DNA of 64,000 nucleotides. Origin: Endobacterium cereale. GTDB lineage: Bacteria > Pseudomonadota > Alphaproteobacteria > Rhizobiales > Rhizobiaceae. Within the stretch, counting starts at the first letter, position 1. Each line of letters begins with the position of its first letter. Position numbers and translations under genes: made by a program. The notes under the pieces are model-generated. The model was not told where the DNA came from, did no database searches, and worked only from the letters and a program-made list of their open reading frames with translations. Location: the NCBI RefSeq assembly GCF_009617585.1, contig NZ_WIXI01000047.1, positions 62,001 through 126,000 of the forward strand, given 5' to 3'. This document shows, piece after piece, positions 35,905 to 44,028 of the stretch.

Positions 35905-37361
35905 AGCGCCGCCAGAAACAACAGAGCCACCACGATACCGAGCCCGAGACTGACGCGGTCGCTGATGGCGAAGCTGACCGGGTCGTCATTCATTTGTCCA
36001 CGATGAGAAAGGAGCCATATACGGCCGAGCCAGATCGACAGCATAATCGAAATGCCGGTCAGAAGCTCCGGCCGCGCGTAGGCGAAGCCGGGTGTCAGTT
36101 CCTGCAGCACGAAGATCATGAAGACGACAAGCGATGCGATGGCCGCACCGACGCCTAGTGCCAGCGTCAGGGCTGCATCTTCAAGCTCGTAGCCGCGGCT
36201 CTTGAGGCTGGTGGCACCGCTCGATGCGGCCCGCACGATTTCCGTATGACGCTTGGCGGTAGCCAGCGAGAAGAAGAAGAACAGCGCAAAGGTCAGCAGC
36301 CATGCCGGACGCGGATTGTCGAGAAGCGTGGTGCCCATGATCAGGCGCGTCGTGAACAATACTCCGATGATCAGCGTGTCGAGCAGCGGCACTCGTTTCA
36401 GCCCCAGCGAATAAGAACCGGTGATGACCAGATATGCCAAAAGGACAGAGGCGAATTCCAGCGACAACAGGCTTGCGACGAGGAAGCCGCCGAGCAGAAG
36501 GCAACCTGCCAGTGTGAAGCCGAAGCGTATCGACATGCGGCCGCTTGCAAGGGCGCGGTTGCGCTTTGACCAGTGCTGGCGGTCGGCATTGAGATCGGCG
36601 ATATCGTTGAGCAGATAGGTGGCGGAAGTCACGGCCAGCAGGCAACAGAAGGCCAGGACCGTATGCAGGATCAAAGAGATGTTAGTCCATTCGTGCGCCA
36701 GAATGAGCGGCACGAACATCAGCACGTTTTTCGTCCAGTGATGCACGCGGATCGCCTTGATGAATTCTTTTGGCGTAAGCGACGGCGTCTGGAATTCCTT
36801 GATGACTGGCTTACCTAGGGATTTGGCACGCCGTTCGACCTGCGCGCTGACGCCGGCCAAAACGATGCCCTGTGACGCCTGCCAGACCGGCATATCAACA
36901 GCGTGGTCACCGGCATAGATGAAGCCATCCGGAAACCGCTCAGACAGATAGGCGGCTTTTGCCTTGCCTTTCAGGTTCGTCGTTGCCGAGCCCGTGGCAG
37001 AACTGAAGATGCCGACGCGCTGCGCCACTTTATCGACGATCGTCTGATCCGCTGCGGAGCACAAGTGCAACTCATGACCTTCTAAGGCCTTCTCACGAAG
37101 CCACTTCACCAAGTCTTCCCGCAATGGGAGTATCTCGTCGGTGACGTCGACTGCGCGTGCCAACGCGGCCTTGAGCATATGGCGCCCTTTTGCAAGCGTC
37201 GACAGCGACCGCGCCAAGCCGAGAGGATTACGGAACAGAGCAATGGCCGCAGTCTCGTGAAGAGTATCTGAGAGCACCAACGTCCCATCGAGATCAACCA
37301 CGATAGGCAGCAGATCCTGCGAAACAGGAAGTGATTGATTGGAGGTATTTGTCTGATGCAT
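35901..37361 (-). CDS. HAD phosphatase-UbiA prenyltransferase fusion (DPPR synthase-like)
   Basis: 486 residues. Residues 15-190 are a HAD hydrolase with VVDLDGTLVLSDT at 21-33 and the later acidic motif YAGDHAVDMPVW. Residues 195-486 are a UbiA membrane domain with about eight spans, the motif NDIADLNADRQH and FSLATAKRHTEI, as in the 5-phosphoribosyl-1-diphosphate:decaprenyl-phosphate transferase Rv3806c. Together the two halves could add phosphoribose to a polyprenyl phosphate and remove the 5-phosphate, a step that mycobacteria assign to a separate protein. First gene of the seven-gene operon ending at 29129. The coupling of the two activities is inference. Confidence 0.87.
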   Translation of the reverse strand: MHQTNTSNQSLPVSQDLLPIVVDLDGTLVLSDTLHETAAIALFRNPLGLARSLSTLAKGRHMLKAALARAVDVTDEILPLREDLVKWLREKALEGHELHLCSAADQTIVDKVAQRVGIFSSATGSATTNLKGKAKAAYLSERFPDGFIYAGDHAVDMPVWQASQGIVLAGVSAQVERRAKSLGKPVIKEFQTPSLTPKEFIKAIRVHHWTKNVLMFVPLILAHEWTNISLILHTVLAFCCLLAVTSATYLLNDIADLNADRQHWSKRNRALASGRMSIRFGFTLAGCLLLGGFLVASLLSLEFASVLLAYLVITGSYSLGLKRVPLLDTLIIGVLFTTRLIMGTTLLDNPRPAWLLTFALFFFFSLATAKRHTEIVRAASSGATSLKSRGYELEDAALTLALGVGAAIASLVVFMIFVLQELTPGFAYARPELLTGISIMLSIWLGRIWLLSHRGQMNDDPVSFAISDRVSLGLGIVVALLFLAAL

Positions 37362-37596
37362 GTTGCCTTCGAGCTCTGGGCCTTGCTTTCGCCACCGTAT
37401 ACGTCGGAAACAATCAAAACTCTATAGAAACGTGGCAACTTCCAGTGGGCAGCGATGTTTTTACTGCGCTCACAATTCTCCGCTCATCGACAACACGCAC
37501 CTTTCACACAGCGACTGTCGATCCCAAAGCTCTGAGAAACATCGCGCCACTCAGCAATCATAAAAATGCACACACAAACCGACACACCCTCAATGT
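37362..37596. promoter_or_regulatory. Upstream region of the pentofuranose-type operon
   Basis: About 235 bases between the HAD-UbiA start and the TIG fragment. It must contain the operon promoter (minus strand). I see no confident -35/-10 pair or operator, and no gene. Confidence 0.35.
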
Positions 37597-37740
37597 ATGG
37601 TGACGGGTCCAATAAGCGGCGGCACGGTGGTGACCATTACCGGCGTCAATTTCACCGGCGCAACGGCCGTGCGTTTCGGCGGCACGTTGGCGACAGCCGT
37701 CAGTCTCGGCATCAGTCGGTGCAGCAGGCGTCCACCTATT
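37597..37740 (+). pseudogene. Fragment of an IPT/TIG-domain protein
   Basis: An open stretch encodes GPISGGTVVTITGVNFTGAT followed by AVRFGG, the unmistakable strand pattern of an IPT/TIG immunoglobulin-like repeat, then dissolves into unrelated sequence. No ribosome-binding site or start fits. It is an isolated piece of a large surface or Ig-repeat protein gene, carried in by rearrangement. Confidence 0.6.
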
Positions 37741-37801
37741 ACAACAACGCAACGCGCCGCAGTGGTCGCGCAGCGCGACTATTGTAAAGGCTAATTCAGT
37801 C

Positions 37802-38215
37802 TTAGAATTCCCAGGGCGAGATCAGTTCCAATCCTGTCGTCTGGAAATCCTTGAGGTTGCGTGTCGCCAGACGGCCTCCGTTGATCCTTGCGATCGCGGC
37901 GATCATGCCGTCGGGAGCAGACATTGCCCTGCCCTGACGGACCGCATCACCCATGATCTCACCGTACGACAGTGCCGCGTCTTCCGTGAACGAAAACATC
38001 CGGTCCGAGAAGCGGCGACGCCAACTCGAAAGCCCCTCCTCCAATCGATTTGCACGCTGATCTGGTCGAATCTTCTGGATACCAAAAGCGATTTCCGCAA
38101 CGGTGACTGTTGGCAATGCAAGTTCAGCGTCGTGGCGAACCAACCATGCGATAACTGCCGGGTCCGGCACTTTCTTCAGCGTCTCTGACAAGACATTCGT
38201 GTCGAGGAAGATCAA
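37802..38215 (-). CDS. vapC: VapC-like PIN-domain toxin (ribonuclease)
   Basis: 137 residues. PIN-domain acidic residues are seen in MIFLDTNVLSE (Asp5), TVTVAEIAFGI (Glu) and SAPDGMIAAIA (Asp about 100), with a final ATRNLKDF. PIN toxins are Mg-dependent RNases that usually cut tRNA. It overlaps its antitoxin gene by ATGA. FitB-like members have the same outline. The gene seems intact, in contrast to the PemK-like toxin at 11337. Confidence 0.88.
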   Translation of the reverse strand: MIFLDTNVLSETLKKVPDPAVIAWLVRHDAELALPTVTVAEIAFGIQKIRPDQRANRLEEGLSSWRRRFSDRMFSFTEDAALSYGEIMGDAVRQGRAMSAPDGMIAAIARINGGRLATRNLKDFQTTGLELISPWEF

Positions 38216-38460
38216 AGTTCCACCGCTTTGTGGGGAACTCTGTTTTCGTTGATGATGATTTCCAGATCGACATCCGTGCCCGATTGCAACGAAAGGCGTC
38301 GATAGAAATCCACAGCGAGCTCACGCCCTGCTTCACGGGATTCATATGCCTCGAGTGCACGCTCGACGATATCGGCGATCGTACGATTCTCGCGACGTGC
38401 AAGACGATGTGCGATATCGCGTGCTTTTGAACTGCGAACCGAGAGCTGTGGTGCGGCCAT
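38212..38460 (-). CDS. vapB: VapB/FitA-like antitoxin
   Basis: 82 residues from ATG 38460, which has AAGGAGG 5 bases upstream; an in-frame start at 38493 is less likely. The N-terminal PQLSVRSSKARDIAHRLARR is a ribbon-helix-helix-like DNA-binding segment (strand then two helices: NRTIADIVERALEAYE), as in FitA-type antitoxins. The C-terminal half (DVDLEIIINENRVPHKAVEL) would inhibit the PIN toxin. A promoter with an inverted repeat lies just upstream, fitting autoregulation. Confidence 0.82.
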   Translation of the reverse strand: MAAPQLSVRSSKARDIAHRLARRENRTIADIVERALEAYESREAGRELAVDFYRRLSLQSGTDVDLEIIINENRVPHKAVEL

Positions 38461-38480
38461 GAACGCCTCCTTATAACTCA

Positions 38481-38534
38481 AATATACTATCATGCACGCT
38501 TGCCATCAAGATGGCACTTGCAAGCTTGATGGCA
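38481..38534 (-). promoter_or_regulatory. vapBC promoter with 10-bp inverted-repeat operator
   Basis: Read on the minus strand, TTGATG (38504-38509) and TATATT (38481-38486) are 17 bases apart, a good sigma-70 promoter. A perfect inverted repeat, TGCCATCAAG at 38501-38510 and CTTGATGGCA at 38525-38534, spans the -35 element. This is where a VapB or VapBC complex would bind to shut off its own gene. Sequence seen directly; binding inferred. Confidence 0.65.
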
Positions 38535-38779
38535 TCATCACCTAATGTCGTGTTGCATTTAATGGCTAGGGTCCGCACTCGTTAATTTCAACAAGATAGG
38601 CGCAAAGCAGCCAAATTTGCTCCACAGGCGCGCCAGAATGGGTGCTGCAACTTTCAGATATTCAGAATAATGCGCGTCCACCATGAGTTCAAAATGAAAC
38701 AGGCTCCGCATCACGATGGCAATGTCATTGTTGGTCTGGTGCTCTAACTCCGAAACTCTGCTCAACAGGCTACTCTTCG

Positions 38780-39115
38780 GTGGAAACCTTGATGTCGCTC
38801 CGCCATCTGGTCAACGAGGGCATGGGCGAAAACACCCTTCGAGCCCTCACCTCCGATCTGGCTTATTTGCAGGCATGGCCTTTGGCGGCCACCGGAAAAT
38901 CGCTGCCCTGGCCGGCGCCTGAAGCACTGCTACTCAAATTTGTCGCCCATCATCTTTGGGATCCACAGAGGCGGCAAGAGGATCCTCTGCACGGAATGCC
39001 CCATGAGGTTGCGGAAAATCTTCGAAACCAGGGCTTCCTGAAATCCACCGGACCGCATGCGCCCGATACCGTGCGCCGGCGTCTGGCCCACCTGGTCCAC
39101 CCTGACGAAATGGCG
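38780..39115 (+). pseudogene. N-terminal remnant of a tyrosine-recombinase integrase
   Basis: The frame contains LRHLVNEGMGENTLRALTSD, LPWPAPEALLLKFVAHHLWD and GPHAPDTVRRRLAHL, the SAM-like core-binding start shared by many rhizobial island integrases. After about 110 codons the similarity ends near 39115, and the catalytic domain (R-H-R-Y) is absent. A decayed piece of a mobile element. The 240 bases before it (38540-38779) hold nothing I recognise. Confidence 0.65.
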
Positions 39116-39457
39116 AGACGCCCGCCTCAGGAACTGCATCTCCACTTTATCCAGTGCACCAACCCGCCAGTGAGCAAGGAGAAACAGGACTTTAACACCC
39201 GTATGCGTTACCGCAAGCTGAGCCACCTCTGTCATTGAAGTTCCCAAAGGGTTGGTCCAGTTCTTGAGCGTCAATGCCGCTAGGTTTTGATTGACGCTGG
39301 CGATATTTATCATCGGCTCACCGCCGTCTTCAACGACAGAAACGTTGACAGACAAGTTCCACCCATCAACCTGCAAGGGAATACTGGCGATTTGCTGGCG
39401 AGGGATTAAGACGGAGACATGTTTACATGCGTCGGATCCATCTGCGGCAAAGCCCAC
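38930..39457 (-). CDS. Hypothetical beta-rich protein, C-terminus running into integrase remnant
   Basis: The frame starts at 39457. Its first about 110 residues have alternating beta-strand character, including SIPLQVDGWNLSVNVSVVED and LKNWTNPLGTSMTEVAQLAV, then VKVLFLLAHWRVG. It resembles the DUF6864-type beta-sandwich proteins, from memory only. Beyond about 39127 the frame reads antisense through the integrase remnant, so the last 65 residues are probably an artefact of a deletion junction near 39115-39127. It may therefore be a 3'-truncated gene. No ribosome-binding site is obvious. Confidence 0.4.
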   Translation of the reverse strand: MGFAADGSDACKHVSVLIPRQQIASIPLQVDGWNLSVNVSVVEDGGEPMINIASVNQNLAALTLKNWTNPLGTSMTEVAQLAVTHTGVKVLFLLAHWRVGALDKVEMQFLRRASRHFVRVDQVGQTPAHGIGRMRSGGFQEALVSKIFRNLMGHSVQRILLPPLWIPKMMGDKFE

Positions 39458-39512
39458 ACATCACCACTTTTTTTGGGTTAATACGGCGGATCGCGTTGCT
39501 TTAAAAAGAGCG

Positions 39513-41288
39513 ATGTTCAATGACTGGCCGAACTTTCAGAGGCTGGACATCGAATTGGAAAAGACTGCGCAGATAAACAAGACTCCGAGACACTTTCGCA
39601 GGCGTTTCAGCGCGCACTGGCGTGCAGCACTATCCGTCGCGATCGTTCTGGCAGTGCTGTTGTTTTCGGCACTGACAGAGATACGCGTCATCGGTTTCAT
39701 GGTCACCGTCCTGACATTCGTGACGCTCGCGAGCGCGTTCAGGTTGTTGGCGATCGGCCCACTAGCCTCAACGAGCTATGCCTTTATCTGCGTCTTGGCG
39801 ATCCATTTCGCGTCCAAGTTCAAATTCTGGCTGACATCCAAAAGGCTGCATCCTTACGACATCCATACCTATGTAGACTGGGACACCGTCGCCTACCTCA
39901 AGGTTCTTTATCCGAGCCACTATCTTTATTTTTACGGATTGTTGCTGTTTGTCGCAATTGTCGTCGTCGCCCTATTATTGCTGGACGGTTTCAGGCGTCC
40001 ATCGCGGTGGACCTTCGCGTTGTTCGCTTCCTGCATTCTGGCGTTTTTCACGCTTTACACCGCCACGCTTGATCGTGAGGGTGAATTGCTCGGCGACGGC
40101 AACCGTTTCATGCATTTCGATCACCAGCACGTCTCAACATTCGTCATCTCAGGCATGGTGTCAGCCCACCAGCTCGCGAGCGGAAACGTTTTCGATTATG
40201 GCGATGAGCGGTCTGGCGTAAGTCAGGCCTCCATCGTTTCGAGCGAGAAATGCCAAGTTTCGGATAGCAGCGCGCCACCTAATGTTATCCTGATCCTGCG
40301 GGAAAGCGCCGCGTCATTGGCAGCCGTTGAAGAACTTCATACGAATGTACTGTCGAAGGAGGCTTTCCTTTCTTCGAATGACAAATTCTATCAGATGCGT
40401 GTCGAGACGCATGGAGCCGGCTCAGCCTATACGATATTCAACGTCTTGACGGGACTTTCATCCGAAGCCTTTGGTGGGATGAAGAACATGGCCATCGATC
40501 TGGCCACCAAACATGTTCATCTGGGGCTTGCCGGCCAGTTTCGTGATTGCGGATACAAGACAGTGGCCATTACAACGGGTCAGGACGGCTATATCGCTGG
40601 CAAGGAATTCTATCAAAGTCTTGGCTTCCAAGAATATTTGGACATGTATGACATCGGAAAGCAGACCGCCGGAATCTTCGACGACCATGCGATCTACGAT
40701 GTTGTTCTCAAAACCGTCGCGGAGAATGCTGCCACACCCACATTCGTCTATGTCGACACCGTGGCGTCGCATGGTCCCTATGTTGACAAGCTGCGCGCAG
40801 ATGAAGACGTAGGTGTCGAGCCAAGCAGTAATTCCGAAATTGATGAATATGCTCGGAGAATTCTGTTAGGTGAAAAAGACCTATATGGGATGATAAAGAA
40901 GCTTGAATCCCAATCCGCGACGGACCAACGACCCGCACTGGTCGTAGATTTCGGCGACCACCAGCCCAACATCACCAAAGACCTGCCGGGGCTTCCGGGC
41001 TATGTCGATGAAGATATAGCGAAAGACGATCCGCTTCTCCTGACGTATTTCCGAATGCGAACGATCGGCATGCCTCTTCCCCCACTGCCGGATCACCCGC
41101 GCATTGATGCGGCCTTCCTGCCGGACTGGCTATGGAAAGCGACCCAGCTTCCCACAGTGGGCATGGGCGCCGCCCGGTGGAGCATCGTGGAAAGGTGCAG
41201 CTCCCGTTATTGGCAATGCGATGGTGGAAATTCGGCCCGTGAATTGCATCGCCTACTAAGGGATCAGAAATTGATCTCGTTTCCTTGA
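39513..41288 (+). CDS. Membrane-anchored sulfatase-fold phosphotransferase (LtaS/EptA/OpgB-like)
   Basis: 591 residues from ATG 39513; an upstream extension to 39291 is open but unlikely. Five hydrophobic spans near the N-terminus (residues about 35-190) precede a periplasmic alkaline-phosphatase-superfamily domain starting at PPNVILILRESAASLAAVE. Metal/active-site segments are VDTVASHGPYVDKL and VVDFGDHQPNITKD. Such enzymes move phosphoethanolamine or phosphoglycerol from phospholipids to surface glycans. The usual catalytic Thr after the Glu of the first motif appears as Ser/Ala here (RESAAS). Substrate unknown. It may decorate the adjacent polysaccharide. Confidence 0.78.
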   Translation: MFNDWPNFQRLDIELEKTAQINKTPRHFRRRFSAHWRAALSVAIVLAVLLFSALTEIRVIGFMVTVLTFVTLASAFRLLAIGPLASTSYAFICVLAIHFASKFKFWLTSKRLHPYDIHTYVDWDTVAYLKVLYPSHYLYFYGLLLFVAIVVVALLLLDGFRRPSRWTFALFASCILAFFTLYTATLDREGELLGDGNRFMHFDHQHVSTFVISGMVSAHQLASGNVFDYGDERSGVSQASIVSSEKCQVSDSSAPPNVILILRESAASLAAVEELHTNVLSKEAFLSSNDKFYQMRVETHGAGSAYTIFNVLTGLSSEAFGGMKNMAIDLATKHVHLGLAGQFRDCGYKTVAITTGQDGYIAGKEFYQSLGFQEYLDMYDIGKQTAGIFDDHAIYDVVLKTVAENAATPTFVYVDTVASHGPYVDKLRADEDVGVEPSSNSEIDEYARRILLGEKDLYGMIKKLESQSATDQRPALVVDFGDHQPNITKDLPGLPGYVDEDIAKDDPLLLTYFRMRTIGMPLPPLPDHPRIDAAFLPDWLWKATQLPTVGMGAARWSIVERCSSRYWQCDGGNSARELHRLLRDQKLISFP

Positions 41289-41364
41289 AGCCAGAGTTTT
41301 GCCCACCCATCGGTAAAAGTGAACCAATTCACTGCGGCCATGAAACGAAAAGCACGAACGCCAA

Positions 41365-41793
41365 TTAAGGCGTCCGGGCTCGACATCCTATACATGAACC
41401 GCGGCGATCTATCGCTCCCGGCGCGCTATTTCGGGAGTGATATGAAGCTCTTCCCGCACGCGCTTCCTGCGCAAGCTCCTCGACCGATTTCCCCACCCCT
41501 TCAAGCGCGTTCACCAGACGGTTTGTTGCGAGCGTATGGCTCTCCAGCGCCACCGTCGCCTTGCGCAGCTCGGTAGAATCTGGGTGTTGCCAAGATCCTT
41601 GCGGCCCTCATAGCGTTTCTGCGCTGCAGTCGGTCCCCACACCTTCGCGATCGAACCGCAGACCGCCGCTTTCGTGCATCACCTGCGCGAGAACGTGCAC
41701 GAGCTGATGAGGCTTGTACTCTGGCGCTATTGCAAGGATCGCCGCCAGCAAATTGGTCTTCGGTGATTTTGTCTTGCTGATCTTTCGCAGCAT
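41365..41793 (-). pseudogene. Frameshifted GH19 endolysin/chitinase remnant joined to another phage-like frame
   Basis: From 41793 the frame reads LLAAILAIAPEYKPHQLVHV then AQVMHESGGLRFDRE, the start of a glycoside hydrolase 19 lysin including the catalytic Glu in HESGGL. One extra base then shifts the frame: the neighbouring frame continues WGPTAAQKRYEGRKDLGNTQ. After about 20 more residues it ends and joins an unrelated frame (ATVALESHTLATNRLVNAL). A prophage lysis module must once have been here. Region 41289-41960 holds nothing else I support. Confidence 0.65.
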
Positions 41794-41959
41794 GGCTTAA
41801 GTGAGCATGGGAACCTCCCACGCGCACGGCAAATGGATGCGCCGGTTGCACACTCATTAAGTTTCTCCGATATTTGGGTATCTTGTCGAATTAACCAACG
41901 GCGCTACCTTGGCGGTCGGCAGATTGTTTTGCGTCCTGCCTCAGTTACAGGAGGACGCA

Positions 41960-42100
41960 ATGAACGAAGATCTCGCCGCGCTATCAATTAGCGAAATCGC
42001 CCAGCAGTTGGCCGCACTTGCCGCCACGCTAAGCGAGCTGGCGGAAACGCCGGTGTTTGACGAGCCTGCGAATGATGATGACGCTGAGTTCGTGAGCTAG
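41960..42100 (+). CDS. Possible 46-residue acidic protein
   Basis: ATG 41960 has AGGAGG six bases upstream, the best ribosome-binding site in this scrap region. The product (MNEDLAALSISEIAQQLAAL, then an acidic NDDDAEF tail) is likely one amphipathic helix with an acidic end. No family is recognised. It may belong to the phage-derived DNA next to it. Confidence 0.4.
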   Translation: MNEDLAALSISEIAQQLAALAATLSELAETPVFDEPANDDDAEFVS

Positions 42101-42194
42101 CGCACGGAAATCCGCTGCGCTGGCTGCGGCGTCTTGTCCATGTCTGATTTACTTGTAAAGTGCAGCCTCCGCCCCCCTCTACCAAGAGACGATC

Positions 42195-42287
42195 ATGAAA
42201 CCGCTGATCATACTCATGAGCCTAGCTGGCGCTGTTTTGGTTGCAGCAGTAGCGTTACGCTTATTCGATTGGTCTGTGGGGTTGTGA
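42195..42287 (+). CDS. Possible 30-residue membrane peptide
   Basis: ATG 42195 follows AAGAGA and encodes MKPLIILMSLAGAVLVAAVA followed by LRLFDWSVGL, one membrane-spanning helix. Similar tiny hydrophobic frames are seen in phage lysis regions, but this one has no known relatives that I can name. It precedes the acyltransferase gene. Confidence 0.25.
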   Translation: MKPLIILMSLAGAVLVAAVALRLFDWSVGL

Positions 42288-42439
42288 AAGCGTTTAATCG
42301 CGCGCCGTGGAAAGCTCTCCGGGGGATCGGGTCAGGTCAGGAACTAAGGCGTCGGCTGCCACACAATGCCTATAGCTTGCTTTCAGCGGCATGGCGTAAT
42401 GAAACAAAGTCCGCGATAGGAATAAGGGCCGCTCAACCA

Positions 42440-43519
42440 ATGAATGCACACCGACCAGATATTGATGGCCTTCGCGGGATAGCGTGTCTGTTCGTGCTTG
42501 TCGCACACTCCCTTTCGAACCACTTTTATCCGGAGGGCGCGTGGCTCTTAGCGGGAACTGGCGGGATTGGCGTCATATTGTTCTTTGTTCTGTCGGCGTC
42601 ATTGCTGACGGTTAGGCTGTCTGAGGATGGCTTGGCACCAAAATCGCTTGTTGCTTATGCGGTGGCTCGGTTCGTCAGAATTCTGCCGATGTTCTGGATC
42701 GCAGTGGTGGTCTACTTCGCGTTCGGAGAAATTGATATTCTCACGGTCAACCTCCTTTGGACCGCTCTCACTTTCCAAACATGGCATTGGCACCTTTGGA
42801 CGATCCCCATAGAGCTACAATTTTACCTGCTACTGCCGGTCATTTTGATTGCAAGCGCCGCTGTTACGCGCAAATCCCCATACCTCTCTATCGCGATCCT
42901 GCTGATTTCAGCGGTGGCATTAGATCTGTACTGGCAAGCGAATGGAGACCTTTCGAGGAACACTTTGGCTCGATACCTCCCCAGTTTTGCTGGCGGTGTC
43001 GTTGTGGCTTTGGCGCTTCTGCACTTGCCGAGACCTTCGATCAGAATATCGACTGCTATCGGAGGGGTTGGGTTCTTCGGTGTCGTCGCCTTGACCATTC
43101 TCATGAAAAGCGGGCTTTTGACAGAGCCACGGCAATCTCTCTTTCGCGTCCATAATCTTTATGGGATGCTGTGGTCACTTGCTACGTACTCGGTCTTCGT
43201 GAGCGGAACCGTCTGGTCTAGATGGCTTTCCTGGGCGCCCCTTGCGGCATTTGGCAAAACGATCTACTCGACCTATCTGTTTCACTATCTACTCGTGATA
43301 TTGATCGCGCGACAGCCAGAATGGTGGAGAGTACCCGCTTGTATACTCACATCGATTGCGGTTGGGTGGGCAGTTCACCACTTTGTAGAAAGGCGTATGG
43401 GCAAATTGCGTGCGCCAATCACTCGCGTGTTGACCAGATCCAGTTCGGCGCAGTTCAAATCTCATCTTCTGCGAGACGGCGGTGTTTATACTTCGCCTAC
43501 TTCAGACCGTGCGACTTGA
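42440..43519 (+). CDS. Acyltransferase family 3 (OafA/NodX-like) membrane O-acyltransferase
   Basis: 359 residues with about ten hydrophobic spans. It opens MNAHRPDIDGLRGIACLFVL, then VAHSL with the catalytic-type His, and has RFVRILPMFWIAVVVYF and LWTIPIELQFYLLLPV, all standard for this family that acetylates O-antigens, exopolysaccharides or Nod factors. It ends after the membrane domain; no SGNH domain is attached. ATG 42440 is chosen as the first Met in the family's usual position. An orphan SGNH tail of opposite strand lies 200 bases further on. Confidence 0.87.
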   Translation: MNAHRPDIDGLRGIACLFVLVAHSLSNHFYPEGAWLLAGTGGIGVILFFVLSASLLTVRLSEDGLAPKSLVAYAVARFVRILPMFWIAVVVYFAFGEIDILTVNLLWTALTFQTWHWHLWTIPIELQFYLLLPVILIASAAVTRKSPYLSIAILLISAVALDLYWQANGDLSRNTLARYLPSFAGGVVVALALLHLPRPSIRISTAIGGVGFFGVVALTILMKSGLLTEPRQSLFRVHNLYGMLWSLATYSVFVSGTVWSRWLSWAPLAAFGKTIYSTYLFHYLLVILIARQPEWWRVPACILTSIAVGWAVHHFVERRMGKLRAPITRVLTRSSSAQFKSHLLRDGGVYTSPTSDRAT

Positions 43520-43721
43520 TGTTTAATTTGGACCTCAAAACTATATACTCGAGGAATTTATCCACATAGCATCTATCTCTTTTTCGGAAAGGCCCAAGGA
43601 GAAGCCAAACGATTCTACAAGAGGATGCGACCTCTCAAACTGCTAAGCGTATTCCCACTCTATTTCGGCGATAGCACGTTTTTGCTCATCCCCAATTTTC
43701 GCGATTGCTGCAAGGTAAGAA

Positions 43722-43963
43722 TTAGTTGTGCCTGGCTAGAGCCTGACGACTTCGATTTTTTTCCACATAACTTTGAAGGCAGTGGAAAAATGTAACACCC
43801 CCTCGGGCGTAAGGTGCTCGGTATCCCAATAATACATATCCTTATTATCAGCCACAATCTCACAATGATCCATGGGACAGACTAAACTATACGTATCGAC
43901 AGAATACACATCGTTAGCCGCCGCATCATGAGAAATGACCTCATTCGTAAGCGCGAATTTCTA
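43722..43963 (-). pseudogene. C-terminal SGNH-domain remnant of an OafA-type acyltransferase
   Basis: On the minus strand an open frame ends at TAA 43722-43724. It encodes NEVISHDAAANDVYSVDTYS, LVCPMDHCEIVADNKDMYYW and DTEHLTPEG, the Cys-x5-Cys and Asp-x-x-His (catalytic dyad) end of SGNH acyl-esterase domains found at the C-terminus of OafA-like proteins. The 5' part of the gene is missing; sequence changes to insertion-sequence DNA at about 43990. The gene was probably cut by the IS66-type insertion. Confidence 0.65.
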
Positions 43964-44028
43964 CGCACCTTCTGAGGGAGATTGCTTTCAGGCATGAGGT
44001 GTCCACCAAAATAGGTGGACACCAAATC

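Noticed and set aside
34762..36006. A 414-codon plus-strand frame opposite the DprE1-like gene
   Set aside because: Antisense shadow; the minus strand has full-length family motifs and ATGA coupling on both sides.
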